From assembly GCA_014925825.1 (NCBI GenBank), contig JACGCK010000264.1:1-56284 (forward strand): DNA of 56,284 nt. Reading direction: 5' to 3'. Source of the stretch: Pholiota molesta (Eukaryota > Basidiomycota > Agaricomycetes > Agaricales > Strophariaceae). The notes beneath the pieces were generated by a model that worked only from the letters and a program-made list of their open reading frames with translations, had not been told where the DNA came from and searched no databases. The position numbers were made by a program, and so were the translations under genes. Positions 1-11,325 of the stretch are shown in pieces. Position 1 is the first letter of the stretch. Each line of letters opens with the position of its first letter.

Positions 1-158
1 TGCGACCTTGTGCGAAGCGACACGTTGTGACGCCACGCCGTGACGCGGTCGCGCAACTTCGCGTGTGGTGTACGTGCGTCGCGCGTGCGTTGCGTGTGTT
101 CTAGCGCGTTTTCAGCGGGGAGTATTATATTATGTAGTTTTCCATATATAGTACAATA

Positions 159-200
159 TTGATCGCTGCCATACACAGCGATCAAAGGGTTTGATCGCTG
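159..200. repeat. 10-bp hairpin plus third copy of the arm
   Basis: A perfect inverted repeat lies here: TTGATCGCTG, a 7-nt loop, then CAGCGATCAA. A third copy of the left arm follows after 5 nt. It lies about 250 bp past the 3' end of the small gene on the minus strand. Function unknown; it could be a terminator-like or mobile-element remnant. Confidence 0.5.
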
Positions 201-451
201 TGCGATGCAATGACGAGATCAATGCAAGGATATGCGCTGTTTGCCATTGATGGCCGAGGACCCATGGTAGCCGGATCACAATATTGCAAATGCCGGGGGC
301 GGCTGGCCGCTATCCCGACCATTCCGAACGCCACGCGCTCGCGATGTGCACATCACTGTGATGATGTGCACATTACACCCTTCTTATCAGAACAATAGGT
401 GCACACATATTTGTACTCTAATTACAGTCTACATGTGCACATATATAGCGT

Positions 452-976
452 CTATGGCTCAGGTGACGGCGGGACGAATTGCATTATTTCCTCCATTATC
501 TTGAAATAATACTTCAAGCCTTCAAAGACACCGTTGTCGAGAGGGGGCGTCTTGTACTGAATGTAAGTGCGTTTTTTTTCACACGTATCACACTGAATAA
601 ATGTTCCTCAGCCAATGGAAACAATGAAAGACGATTAACTTACTCGAGAAAACCACCGGCCAGCGCTCTGTTGATCTCGGCTAAAACCGTAGCAAAGTTG
701 CAAGGTGTTTTCCTGATGGTCAAGTTTGTGGGGCGGGCCCCGAGCGGGCTTTGGTGGGGCATGGGCTTTGCAAAATGCGTGTATCTCGTTCTTGATGACC
801 TCCAACACATTCGTCTTCATCCTCCCCTGAATAGATGGATGAGCATCAGACAGAGGACCAAACGACGGTGCAATCCGGATGGGAGGATCTGGAGACGAGG
901 ATCGTTCCAAGGCAGAGGGGCTAGGGGACAAGGAGGCGTGTTTGCGTTTCTGGGTACCTTTGCTGGTGCGATGCAT
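452..976 (-). CDS. Small unknown protein, two exons
   Basis: I do not recognise this family. Exon 1 (976-644) begins with ATG and encodes a basic, serine/proline-rich start (about residues 5-35) followed by a more structured part. A canonical GTAAGT donor and an ATTCAG acceptor remove an 81-nt intron. Exon 2 (556-452) adds a 34-residue tail containing KTPPLDNGVFEGLKYYFK and ends in TAG. The joined frame is 145 codons with no interruption. The splice signals and the amphipathic tail make coding likely, but the start may lie in a further upstream exon. It diverges from the AT-hook gene that begins about 0.6 kb away on the other strand. Confidence 0.45.
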
Positions 977-1598
977 AACTGGAGTGAAGAATAACCGTGA
1001 TTTTCATTGCTTTTATAGAGAATAATGCGCACTTGACGGTGTCGAAACATATTGACAAGCACCCGGCATTCGCATTCGCACAATGCCCATGGTGCTGCAA
1101 GCATCCATTCTGCGGCCATTTACCAGAAGGTGCGCTTGATATTATGCTCGTTCGAGTTGTTATTGTTGAAAAAGTCAATTGGAACACATCCTCCGATCGT
1201 ATCTCGCACAGAGACGTTAGCGAAATATTGAAGTATGGAATCCATTGTTCGCGCAGGGCCATTGCAGACCACAAGTGAACAATTGTCGGAAAAGGGTCTC
1301 ACGCAGGGCCATTTCAGATCACAGGTGAAAATTTGTCGGAAAAGGGTCACTAAGAAGCCACAAGCGCGAAACTCCGTGCTGTACAATTGAACAATAACAG
1401 CGTCGCTCTGAGGCCCATGCAAGATATAGATTCAACAGGCGAGGAAAATTTCCGTCTCCCCTTCCCCATACATGCCACTCAAGGCATTTCCCCCCTTCCG
1501 TCCACCCGTCCACACCGCTGTTTGACAACCTCCTCCTCTTTGTTGCCGACATGAAGAAAGCTTCTCGATTTGTCTTCAAGCCTAAACAGTTGGAATGA

Positions 1599-3996
1599 AT
1601 GCATTCATTCTTTCCCGAATTCGCTGCTCAAGTGGAGGAACACGACCCAACATATGCGGGCAGGAACGCAAAAGTCACTGCTTGGAAGCAGCAGAAGGCG
1701 GCCGAGCTCATTGATGAACCACTCTTTGAGGACCTCGACCCAGCAGAGACTCAGCAGAAATGGCAAGAGGTACGCCCAAACCTGTTGGTCTCACTGACGT
1801 TCGTCATTGACAATCATGCTTTAGGCCATCATGCGTGTCTTTGGAAATTTCTTCAACTCTTCGATCAAAAGACGCAAGCCTACCGAACCCAAGAAGGCCG
1901 CTGGTGCAAATAATAGAGGACTTGTCGTATTCACTGGACAAATCTCTCCGAAGTCTTTATTCGCCATGGAACATCGTGAGGCGATCACGACACTCTATAA
2001 GTCGATATGCGCGAAGGAAAAATTACCGGGTGGTGCTGCAAAAAACAAAGCCACATCTCAGTTATGGGAGCAGGCGGACCAAGCTTTATGGGAGCAGAAA
2101 GCGAATGACTGTGCCAACGATATCCAAGCGTACGTATTGATATATTTTGCGTGGCTAACTCGATTACTCATGAAGACTTTCTAGCAATCGTGGCGAGTTT
2201 ACCGACATCATTCAGGAAGCACTGCAAGATATGCTTGCTACGGGGTCACTGGGATCTGGCGTCATTTCCTTATCCTACGCTTTTCGAAGTCCGGAAGATA
2301 ATGGTATCATGTCGGGTTGGTAAGTTCTGTCTGTCCTTGATCAAGCTTTGACGGATCCTAATCTCGTTATTTCTATGTCGACTTCATAAGCGTGCAAGCC
2401 TCATTTGATGCAACAACGCATTTACCATTGACGGAGGCCGTCGGAGACGAGTTCGATCCCGGCGAAGATTACGATAAAAAGTGGGCGGAATATGCTCGTG
2501 TAAAACTGCCTCGTATGTTGTTCATTCATAAATACATAGAATATGTGAACTTACGTCTCCAAAGGTGCGGTCCTCAATCTAGCAACGCGCATCCCACGTA
2601 ACGGCGATGGCCTACCTTTGTTCCCCGTGTTCAATCTGAAGGCTCGAAACTACTCTCAAGTAACAGAAATTCTTGAAGACTACTTTCTCGCATTGTGGGG
2701 TACGTTGATCTTGCTTCATTCGTGATTTGCTCAACTTATACTGATTTCAAACTGACAGAATACACACAGGAAGGATCAATGCATATTCCTTGGAATGATA
2801 TCGAAGCTCATCCTGATAGGTACTATGATACCTGGGACCACCAGTTTCCTTGTAGATTCACCTCTCCCGCGGACTTAAATCCTCTCGAGCTCACAACCAT
2901 GGCAGTCTATCTAACGGAAAATACTTTAAAAAAGCCGTTTACGTTCTATGACAAAGCTACAGTTGAGTCGAACTTATTACTTGCAAAACATATGGACGAC
3001 GCACCAGCACCTCCCTCCCCCGCACAATTTCATGGCGACACAGACGACGATGCGAGTGACAATTCAAGATCTCCAGAGCCAGAGCCACCAGCACCATTGC
3101 ATGGCGATGATGACGACAATGCAGCTAATGACTTCAACAACAGTCCACCTCCCTCGCCGCTCATAAAACCTTCCTCGTTGTCAAGATCTGCCTCTCCGGA
3201 TCCCCCCCAAGACCTGCATGGCGACAAAGATAGCAATGAAGATGAGAACTTCAGTCCGCCTCCCTCGCCGCTCATGAAAATGGTCTCGCCATCAAGACTT
3301 TCCTCTCCAGTGCCGCCGCCAGTCGATGTTGCTCCACAACCTTCCCCGCCACCTGCTGCCCCCGGTGCCACAAGGCAGAACGAGGCTTCCATGTCCGTCC
3401 CGCCAGCTGCCGTTCCCGATGCCACAAGGGAGAACGAGGCTTCCATGCCCGTGACCGTCCCGCCAGCTGCTGTTCCCGATGCCGCAAACACACTGTCGGT
3501 ATTGACTCAATTGCTCGCCAGGGCTGACCAGAGAACGACGGAAACGTTCCTTGCTGCTCTGACGGCCGCAGCGGCCAACTCGGGTAGTGGGAACATTCCA
3601 CCTCGTAGAGCCGTATCGAGCCACCTGCAATTGTTGCGCCCTTAGCAGCGTCAGAGGTGCACTCCACTATGGTCGAAAATGGATCTGGAGTTAGTAGCAA
3701 CGTCGAGGAGGTTGGAAAGAAGAGAAAAAGAGGACGGCCTGCCAAGATCCAGCAGGATGCAACGTCTGCATCGGCTTCGACGTCGGAAGAACCTTCGAAC
3801 AAGCCGGCTTCAACTGGTCGGCGCACTAATCGTCAATGCAAGCCCATTGCAAAGGGACCTGTACTTGTTTCCGATCCTTCAGCACCACCTCCGAAGAAGG
3901 TCAAGTAAGTTTTCTTTTATCTTATCACACAAACTTGATCTGATTTTTTGTCTGGTTAGGCATGGGTACCACTACATACCAGTTACAGGTACTTGA
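1599..3996 (+). CDS. AT-hook protein with acidic/proline-rich middle, 8 exons
   Basis: Exons 1599-1769, 1825-2129, 2185-2319, 2391-2512, 2565-2699, 2759-3604, 3646-3904 and 3960-3996 join in phase to 669 aa. The N-terminal third is a folded-looking region with several Trp (for example KVTAWKQQKAAELIDEPLFE). The middle has repeated blocks of acidic residues alternating with PPPSPL motifs and Ala/Pro repeats, so it is probably disordered. Near the C-terminus, KKRKRGRPAKIQQ is an AT-hook, which binds the minor groove of AT-rich DNA, so a nuclear role is inferred. This layout resembles a lineage-expanded basidiomycete family of unknown function. The exon 6-7 junction uses a weak GTAGAG donor and is the least certain. 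An ATG in the same frame lies 48 nt upstream, cut off by TGA at 1596-1598 (see findings). Confidence 0.7.
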
Positions 3997-3997
3997 G

Positions 3998-4290
3998 CTG
4001 TTTGAACGAACATTCTGTTGTTTGAACGAACATTCTGTTGTTTGAACGAACACTCTGCTGTTTGAACGAACACTCTGTTGTTTGAACGAACATTCTATTG
4101 TTTGAACGAACATTCTGTTGTTTGAACGAACATTCTGCTGTTTAAACGAACATTCTGCTGTTTGAACGAACATTCCATTGTTTAAACAAACTTGTCTTGT
4201 TTGAACAAACACTCTGTTGTTTGAACGAACACCTCTCTTGTTTGAACATTCTTTGAACGAATTCTTAGTTTAAACGAATATTGTGTTGTA
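3998..4290. repeat. 20-bp tandem repeat, about 13 units
   Basis: The unit is close to TGTTTGAACGAACATTCTGT. The first units are nearly identical; later ones drift (GTTTAAAC variants) and lose phase. It starts right after the stop codon of the AT-hook gene, so it probably lies in the 3' untranslated region or just downstream. Open frames inside it are repeat artefacts. Confidence 0.95.
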
Positions 4291-4389
4291 TATATCTCAA
4301 ATAAAAAAAGTTCTGATTGATCGGATAACCATCATGTTTGATCGAGCATTGATTATGTTTGAACATGTTTAAACAAAGGCCTTGAGGTA

Positions 4390-4510
4390 AGGAAGTCTGT
4401 TTAACGTAAGGAAGTCTGTTTAACAAAGGCCTCGTTCAAAGAGTCTGTTTAACAAAGGCTTCGTTCAAACATTGTTCAAACGCAATTCTATGGGTAAGGC
4501 GAGGTTTAAA
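4390..4510. repeat. Short imperfect repeat AGTCTGTTTAACAAAGGC
   Basis: Three to four imperfect copies of a roughly 30-nt unit (AGTCTGTTTAAC(AAAGGC), then TTCGTTCAAA) follow the 20-bp array. The GTTCAAAC/GTTTGAAC words suggest a common origin with that array. Confidence 0.6.
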
Positions 4511-4516
4511 CGAAGT

Positions 4517-4792
4517 CTACCTAGTTTCATTGGGATTCCGAAGTTCAGCGCGGTTCCACTGTATAGAGAGATCAGGTTCATTAGGCGATCCTGATATGGA
4601 TTCTAACGTGATACGCATCCCTGATCTTGGGTCATAATTGCGAATTATTTCATACGAATATTTCATACGCATAGTCCGACATACCGTCACATAACTTCCG
4701 AATTCAGAAATGTAATTGAGCTCAAGATTCTTCACATATTTCATAAACCCGTCTATCGAAAGCGCCAATTCATCCCTGTCCGTGCCCTTCAC
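4517..4792 (-). other. Open frame of uncertain status, 91 codons
   Basis: An uninterrupted ATG frame encodes a mixed-composition peptide (LALSIDGFMKYVKNLELNY near the start). No family is recognised and no adjoining exon could be joined. It sits between the tandem repeats and repeat copy A. It may be a gene fragment or chance. Confidence 0.2.
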
Positions 4793-4884
4793 TTAGTGCG
4801 CCTTCATACCCACCAACATTCAAACTTCGAACTTCAAGCTTCAAGCTTCATGGCTTCAAGCCTACTTGGTGAATAAATCGGTGG

Positions 4885-6340
4885 CGCCGGACCGGGACCG
4901 GCGCGTGCTGTATTAGTGCACGCACACAAACAAATCTGTCTTCTGCCTCCTTAGTCCTAAGCCATTGCGCATGGACCTCCAATGACATCTAACCCTCTGA
5001 ACTCGCCCCTCTTTCCTGTTCATATGCACGGCTTACACGCTCAAACAGTAGATAAGACACATGAAGGACGCCGGCTGGACTTGGATGGACGACACGTACT
5101 TGCTTATGGCGGGAGGTGAGTGGAATCCATGATCGATGACGATTCTCGTTTACCGGATCCCTAGTACTCTTATCATTCGTGCACGACTCATGGCCGATTT
5201 CGTACTCGAACCGGTCGTTTGCCACTATGTAGTTGGCCCTACGAATTAGTGACGATGCGAGTACCCGGATCCCTCAGCGGACATGTCCTCCACATGTTCA
5301 TCGCGAGTGGCGTCCGGTAAATTCCAAGCTGTCTACTTAGACTCCACGCTTCCACTAAACGCTAACGACACCCCGCACATACGATTCTTGTACGAATGAC
5401 GTGTGGTCCTCAGATCGCCGATACGACGTTCGATCAGTGCAGAGCCCATATTCTGCTCTCCCAAGTCCATCCGCTCTCCCCCATCCCGCACGCGGTGCCC
5501 GACGGCGCCTACCGAGTCCCAGAACTGGGCACAGCGGTGGGGTGGTGGACACTTGCCCGTCGTCTGGACGCGAGACGACGGCTCGTGTGTGGGGCGGCAG
5601 CCTACCGACCAACGCAACGTCGTAATCTGGGATTTCACAGCTGGCCCGCGGATGCCCAGATCACTGGTGTGGGAGGGGCAGAACGCGCGCACGCTGTGCG
5701 GCGGTGCGCGCGGGTGGGTACGCAGAATGGAATTCCGGATGCGGGCTCATGCGCTCTCGCGTCGGCGCGTTGGCGTCTGGCGCTGAATGACGTTGGGTGT
5801 GCGGGTGTGGTTGGGTTGATGCACGGAGCGCGCGCGCTTCGCGCTTCTTCCACTGTTGCCGCCGTTCCGTGTCTTCTTCCTTTTCCTTTTCCATTCCGCT
5901 TCCTTCCTTCCTTCCTTCCTTACTTCCTTCTGCGCTCCAGCGCGCCACACGGCCTGTGCCCGCTTTACTGCTTGCTAATCCTCCGCTGATGTTCCGAGGC
6001 TCGAGGGGCCAGTGCTACTGCGTGCGTTCAAAAATCTCGCAGCAATAGGGTTTTCTTGTGCATTGGGGGCATCGGCATCCAGGCGGCGTGCATAGGATGC
6101 CGATGAGCTGATGCTCGCTCCCTGCTGGTAGGCACACGGAGTCTTGAACGATGGGTGGCGCATGACCGGGCGTCTGCGAGGGTATGTCCTTCGACATGGT
6201 CCTCGCGGGCGGTGTCTGGTGAGGATATCACTAGTTATTTGAGACTCCGTGGGATGACTAGTGGCGAGCGGGTCTGAGTAATGACTGTGTGCTCTTGATA
6301 GTTCTTTCTGCAAGCGCTGTGTTGAGGACATGTTATATAA
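4885..6340 (+). repeat. Dispersed repeat family, copy A
   Basis: This copy starts near CCGGGACCGGCGCGTGC and ends near GAGGACATGTTATATAAATT. The same ordered blocks occur in copies B, C and D of this window: a head with GGCTGGACTTGGATGGACGA, a middle with GTGCCCGACGGCGCCTA, a CTTCC microsatellite, and a tail with TCTGCGAGGGTATGTCCTTC. No transposase or reverse transcriptase is readable and no clear terminal inverted repeats are seen, so it is probably non-autonomous or a decayed element. Open frames such as one containing GGWTWMDDTY recur in the head of the copies but break repeatedly. Confidence 0.8.
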
Positions 6341-6454
6341 ATTGAATGGTGCGATATGAAATTTTGAGCGGTTTGTACATCACTCTCTGCAAACTTTTAA
6401 ACGTTCTGTCATAGAAAAAGCCCAAAATTCATGATGGAGAAATAACGATCAATA

Positions 6455-6760
6455 GAAAGCTATTATATTTCAGTACACCAAAGGTTACTTTCACATCTCC
6501 CACCCCAAAATTGCGCGGCCATCGCCGCGGTAGCGCGCTTGAAAGATCGTGCATCAGGAGATGCAGGCAGTGAGGGAACAGATGCATAGCCAGATCTGCA
6601 AGGTCGTTGAAGATCGACCAATGATGATTGACGACAATCAATGGAACATAAATATATTTCAGTACAACATAAACAATTTTTTTACTTTCACATTTCCAAC
6701 CCGAATATCGCGCGGCCCTTCTTTGCCATCGCTGCACTCGCGCGATTGAAAGAGCGTGAA
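6455..6760. repeat. Duplicated 3' tail of the MYND gene, two pieces
   Basis: Bases about 6640-6758 match the 3' end and flank of the MYND gene (about 11557-11676) with only about ten differences, including its stop codon and last 25 or so codons. Bases about 6455-6600 are a second, more diverged relative; a similar diverged piece lies at 11375-11500. Both loci therefore have the order repeat tail, diverged piece, good piece, which points to a segmental duplication. Confidence 0.75.
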
Positions 6761-7118
6761 GGAAGGAAATTAGAATTTAGGAATCCAACAATCCTAAGCC
6801 TTTTGCATACATGGAGCTCGTTCACCTAACAGTATATGTATTTGAGGTGGCTATCAAGTTGCTTGTAGGAATTGTTCAAGAGGAGGAAGGGTTGAGAGTG
6901 TAAGATGTAATTTGGTACATGGAGCGGAGTTTTTTTTTTTTTGGTTCAGTATAAATGGAGCGGAGTTCGGATTGATAAAGCAGAAGACACAACGCAGGCT
7001 TTCAAGGTAGGAGAGAGATAATCGTACATGGAGAAGCAGTTCTTGTGAAGGATCGGTCGGATACAATGATTGCGCAAAATGCACGGATAGCTCGCAGACG
7101 CAACGGGAAACGCCCCAA

Positions 7119-7688
7119 CTACGACGATGTCTTCACCAGGACCTTCAAGTCCACCTCCGAGTAAGTTTGCTTCGCTCCGGGGCGCGGGGCGGGCGTCCGC
7201 TTCTTAACCGGGGCGCTGCGGGCAGGCGTGGAGGTCAGTGCGTGTTTGACGGCCTTGTGGGTGCGGAGGGCGTCGGCGGTGGCGAACCCCTTGCTGTTCG
7301 GACAGGCATTGCAGACATAGCGCGGGCCCGCGGCGGCGATAGCGGCTTTAGGCGGGTGCGCGGGCGGCGTGGGAAGTGCGCTGTACGCAGGCGGCGGCCC
7401 CGGCGGGCGCGGCGGGCCTCGCGGCGTGTGTTTGGCGGCAACGTGCGTGCGGAGCGCGGCGGCGGTGGTAAACGCCGTGAAGCTGGCGCAGTTCACGCAG
7501 AGGTACGTGAGGTTGGCGGAGGCGGCCATGGCGGCCGCTGCTGCGCCGGGATGGGCGGTGTGCGCTTTGGCTTGGGCGTGCGTGACGAGGGCGCCGGCGG
7601 AGGCGAAGGTCCTGGCGCAGGTGAGGCAGGAGTAGGCGGAGGACATGGTGGTCTTGGGAAGGGACAGAAGGGGCTGATTATCGTTCAT
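7119..7688 (-). CDS. C2H2 zinc-finger protein, three fingers
   Basis: This single-exon frame of 189 aa starts at ATG 7688; a second Met at 7646 directly precedes the first finger. Three C2H2-like fingers are visible: YSCLTCARTFASAGALVTHA with a following His, YLCVNCASFTAFTTAAALRT followed by HVAAKH, and YVCNACPNSKGFATADALRT followed by HKAVKH. They are joined by Ala/Pro-rich linkers, and the C-terminus is basic (APVKKRTPAPRPG). Such fingers bind DNA or RNA; a nuclear role is inferred. GC content is much higher than in the flanks. The gene lies between repeat copies A and B. On the plus strand across its 3' end a short frame runs into a GTAAGT, but I treat that as chance. Confidence 0.7.
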   Translation of the reverse strand: MNDNQPLLSLPKTTMSSAYSCLTCARTFASAGALVTHAQAKAHTAHPGAAAAAMAASANLTYLCVNCASFTAFTTAAALRTHVAAKHTPRGPPRPPGPPPAYSALPTPPAHPPKAAIAAAGPRYVCNACPNSKGFATADALRTHKAVKHALTSTPARSAPVKKRTPAPRPGAKQTYSEVDLKVLVKTSS

Positions 7689-7889
7689 ATCTGCAGCAGG
7701 CGTGCGACATAAATTAGGCGCCCAGCCGCTTCTCACGCACGGACCGACATGTGACCCTCGCCAGGCAACGTCCTCTCACCTACCAACGACGCCCAGCAGC
7801 TCGACAGTGCGACTTCCGAGGCCGCCACTTGACGCCAACGGGACTTTGTCCTGCAAGTCCATCGTCGAGGTCTCCCACCCTCCTCCCCC

Positions 7890-9610
7890 GCCCTGCCTCC
7901 TAACCAACTCCTAACCATCGCGCATGGGCCACCACTGCCTTCTGACCCACGAGTTCGCTCCTCTCGTCCCTGTTAATGTGCACGGCTCATACGCTTGGAC
8001 AGTAGATAGGACACACGGAGGACGGCGGCTGGACTTGGATGGACGACACGTATGCCGGGAGGTGAGTGGAGTCCACGATCGATGATCAAAGCTTCCCGTT
8101 CGCCGGATCCGTAATTCTCTTGTCCATGTGCACGGCTTACACGCTCAAATGTCAGTGGATAGGACACACGGAGGACGGCGGCTGGACTTGGATGGATGAC
8201 ACGTACTTATGCCAGGACGTGAGTGGAGGTGAGTGGAATTCACGATCGATAACGCTTCTCGTTCACCAAATCCCTAGCTCTCCAGTCCTTTGTGCACCAC
8301 TTATGGTCGACTTCAAGACGTTAGTGTGGCATGACCCACCGGCCGTCCTATCTCAATACGCCCAGCGTTCTCCCTTTCGCCGTGGCTCCCCGAGGTCCTG
8401 CGCCTCCGATGGTCTTGCGAGGTTTTCAACTTCCTTTCACTTTCAACGTGCGTGTTCGTCTTGTCTTGCTAGCTATCCTTCCCTGCATACACCGATGGCG
8501 CTTGACGCGCATGGGTGCTCGAACTTGTCGTCTGCCACTATGTAGTTGGCCCATGGAGTCTACGACGAAACGGGTACCCGGAACCCTCAGCGGACATGTC
8601 CTCCGCATGTTCATCGCGAGCGGTGTCCGGTTCACAGGCTCCATTCATCAAGCTAGACTCCATGGTTCCACTATAAACTAGCAACATTTCGCACTTCCGC
8701 TGCGCTTATCGGATGAGGTGTGGTCTACAGATCGTCGATACAATGTTCAGTCAGCGCAGGGGCCGTATTTTGCTCTTTCCATCCGCTTTCACCCCATCGC
8801 GCAGGCGGTGCCCGACGGCGCCTATTGCGTCCCAGAGCTGACGAGACTAGCAGGCATGATGTGCGACGCACGCAGATGGGCTCGCTGGTGGGATGGGCGG
8901 GCGTACGTGCTCATGCTTTCTTGCATCAGCTCTTGCCCCTGACGTTGCATATCCGGGTTGCGCTGAATGAACGCATACAGGCGACAGTACGCTTTCTTTT
9001 TTCGCGAATCGGCGCCCTTGCGCTCCTTCCGTTGTGTTGTCGCCGTTCCATGATGATGTCGCCGTCCCGTTTTGATTTCGATTCCTTGTGAGCCTGCGCG
9101 CGCTTTACGCCGACTCGCGGCCCGGGCTGACGTCCATCGGCAAAGAATGTGCGCGCGAATGCTCATTGGGGGATGGGTCTCACAATCTACATCTACACGC
9201 TTTGTAAATTGAAGGCACTCCCCATTGCAAACGTTGCAGAAGCACCCTCCTTTGGCGACGGTCTTCCGCTCCAGGCCAATGCTACCGCCCACCGCAATCC
9301 ATCCTAAAGATCGCCGAACGTGCTGTGGGCCCAGCACGCTAATACTTGGGTGTCGTTCACCACGCGCGCGCTGGGGTCCTCTTGCCCGTTCCATCGTCCA
9401 CTTCGGGTTAGATGAGAGGCGACGCGCGAGTCAGTGCTCATGGGTACCGCTCCCTGCTGCTAGGCACACGGAGCCTTCGGAACGATGAGTGATGCATAAC
9501 CAGGCATCTGCGAGAGTATGTCCTTCGACATGGTTCTCGCGGGCGGTGTCTGGTCAGGAAATAATTCATCAGGTGAGGCTCCGTGGAAGGACTAGCGGGG
9601 GATGGACCAT
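7890..9610 (+). repeat. Dispersed repeat family, copy B
   Basis: It carries the same block order as copy A. It differs by an internal tandem duplication of about 150 bp in the head: the block GGACTTGGATGGA plus ACACGTA occurs at about 8030 and again at about 8190. The tail (TCTGCGAGAGTATGTCCTTC) lies at about 9510. The A copy's final TTATATAAATT is not present here. Confidence 0.75.
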
Positions 9611-9763
9611 ACTGAAGGAATTCCGCTTATGCTGACTTCGAATATGTACATATGTATCTTTACATGCCAGGCATCATTACCTGTCGGAAGAGGAGGGTTT
9701 AAAAGTACATATGGGCTTTTTGAAGTCGAAGGGACTATTCAATTGAAAGTAGCTACTATGTGG

Positions 9764-10661
9764 CTAGGCCCCTAAAGAATACAACCAGTCGCTCCAATAT
9801 TTATAGACATGATCGTGCGGCTCCAAAATGGTATCTATGAAGCGTCTTACGTCGCCTCCTCGACCTTCTTCTATTGAGGTCAAAATTGCCCATTCCCAAT
9901 ATGAGGGATAGAACCCTGACATTTCCCAGTCGATGACAGCCATGACTTGGGAACCTTTGGGGGAAACAAGGATGTTGCCGAAGTTGAGATCATTATGCGC
10001 GAACGTGATCGGAGAGGAATCGGGCAAGCCGTTACGCGTGTATGTGGAATTATGAGTAGCCAAGGAGACAAAGAAGTCGTGGAACTCCTTCGGCGAAGCA
10101 AAAGGCCCGGGATGAGGGCGGGCATGCATCTCAAATAACATATCATAGCATGGACCATGTTTGAGCGAGCCTTGGGACTTTTGATCAGGATGTGAAGCAT
10201 CAAGATTCAACAGTAACGGGTCCCATACCGATATAGATTTCATCTGGCGGCAACTGCAACTTGGACATAGAGGCCAACATTTTCCGCAGTTGTTTGGCAA
10301 TATCCACCTTTTCTGGCGGCGAAAGCTCTGACCACCTAGCTCTCAACGTGACGCCTTCTACCAGACTCATATAGAGAAACATCTCGTCCCCGTCTTGAAA
10401 CCACCCATACACCGTAGGGGCTGCCACATCAGTGAATTGATTAATGGCCCACAGTGCCTGTGCTTCTGCCGGTCTGACACATCTCCCATATTTGACGATA
10501 AGCTTCAAATGTACGAAGCGAACAACGATATTGCGACGATGGGATAAGACGTCCGGGTGCTTCCTAACCTCCTCGGGGCTAGGGAGCTCTTCGGGTCCAG
10601 GCCAATTGGGAAAGAATTCACAGTCATCCGAAGGTAACATGTCGTTGGAGAGCACGGTCAT
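9764..10661 (-). CDS. Aminoglycoside-phosphotransferase (APH)-family kinase-like protein
   Basis: Two exons (10661-10229 and 10170-9764) with a 58-nt intron (GTATGG...CCCAAG) give 279 aa. The C-lobe shows the APH catalytic loop HNDLNFGNILV (HxDxxxxN) and the metal-binding DFG-equivalent VIDWEMSGFYP. In the N-lobe, LIVKYG supplies a candidate ATP-binding Lys, with a Glu in EAQALWAI. These are the marks of the large fungal APH/choline-kinase-like family (Pfam APH); the small-molecule substrate cannot be told from sequence. The motifs are intact, so it is probably active. The ATG at 10661 was chosen because it is the first in-frame ATG before the conserved region. A truncated copy of the local repeat (copy D) begins about 110 bp upstream and may lie in its promoter. 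Confidence 0.85.
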
Positions 10662-10774
10662 TGTAGAAGTCGAAGAACAAGGTGGTTGATGGTCAAGCAA
10701 GTGGTTCGAACGCCGACCAAGATCAATTCACACCCTCCATTCTCTTCCCACCTGCATCTGCCTTATCTCACACT

Positions 10775-11325
10775 CACCACCCGACGGCGTCTATAGAATC
10801 CCAGAGCTACCAGAGTCCGAGACTACCAGGGCGTAGTGGTGGCCACCGCCGCGGCGCTGTCCTATGAACGACGGTCATCCGCGGGGTAGCCGGCTAACTT
10901 GAAAGTGCGGCTGGGAAGTGGACATCCAGTAAACCGAAGGCCCTCCGTATGCTTATGTTTGAACAAGATTGTTTGCCAATGTTCTGAGGCTCAAGGTTGA
11001 TGCTCCTTACTGCCTTTGAAATTTTCGATGCGATGGGGTTCTCTCTTCCATGCCATCATACGCTTCGGATTCCCGGCGACGTGCGGTACAATGCGTTGCC
11101 TGATACTGCTCCCTGCTGGTAGGCACATGGAGTCTTCAGGACGGGTGGCTGATAACCGGGAGTCTGCGAGGGCTTGTCCTTCGACATGGTTCTCGCGGCG
11201 GTGTCTGGTTACAAGAGGTCATTGCCCTGGGGAGACTCCATGGGACCACTAACAGTGAATGGGTGTAGAATGACTGTATGCTCGTGGCAATCTTTTCAAA
11301 AGAAAACTTTAGTTTATATAACTCA
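10775..11325 (+). repeat. Dispersed repeat family, copy D (partial)
   Basis: Only the middle and tail of the family are present. It starts around CCCGACGGCGTCTATAGAA, passes TCTGCGAGGGCTTGTCCTTC and ends near AGTTTATATAACTCAA. It is followed, as in copy A, by pieces of the MYND gene tail. Confidence 0.7.

Noticed and set aside
479..994. Plus-strand frame of 171 codons
   Set aside because: Alt-start frame lying opposite a better-supported spliced minus-strand gene.
3925..4212. Minus-strand 95-codon frame across the 20-bp repeat
   Set aside because: Its repeating FVQT/CSFKQQ peptide is only the translation of the tandem repeat.
5396..5989. Frames inside repeat copy A as a host gene
   Set aside because: The same region in copies B and C has shifts and stops in every frame, so no conserved protein is supported.
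7050..7162. Plus-strand frame RRRNGKRPNYDDVFTRTFKS running into GTAAGT, as a possible first exon
   Set aside because: It overlaps the end of the minus-strand zinc-finger gene and no following exon could be found.
7167..7712. Plus-strand Gly/Arg-rich frame of 181 codons
   Set aside because: Shadow of the GC-rich zinc-finger gene; low-complexity composition.
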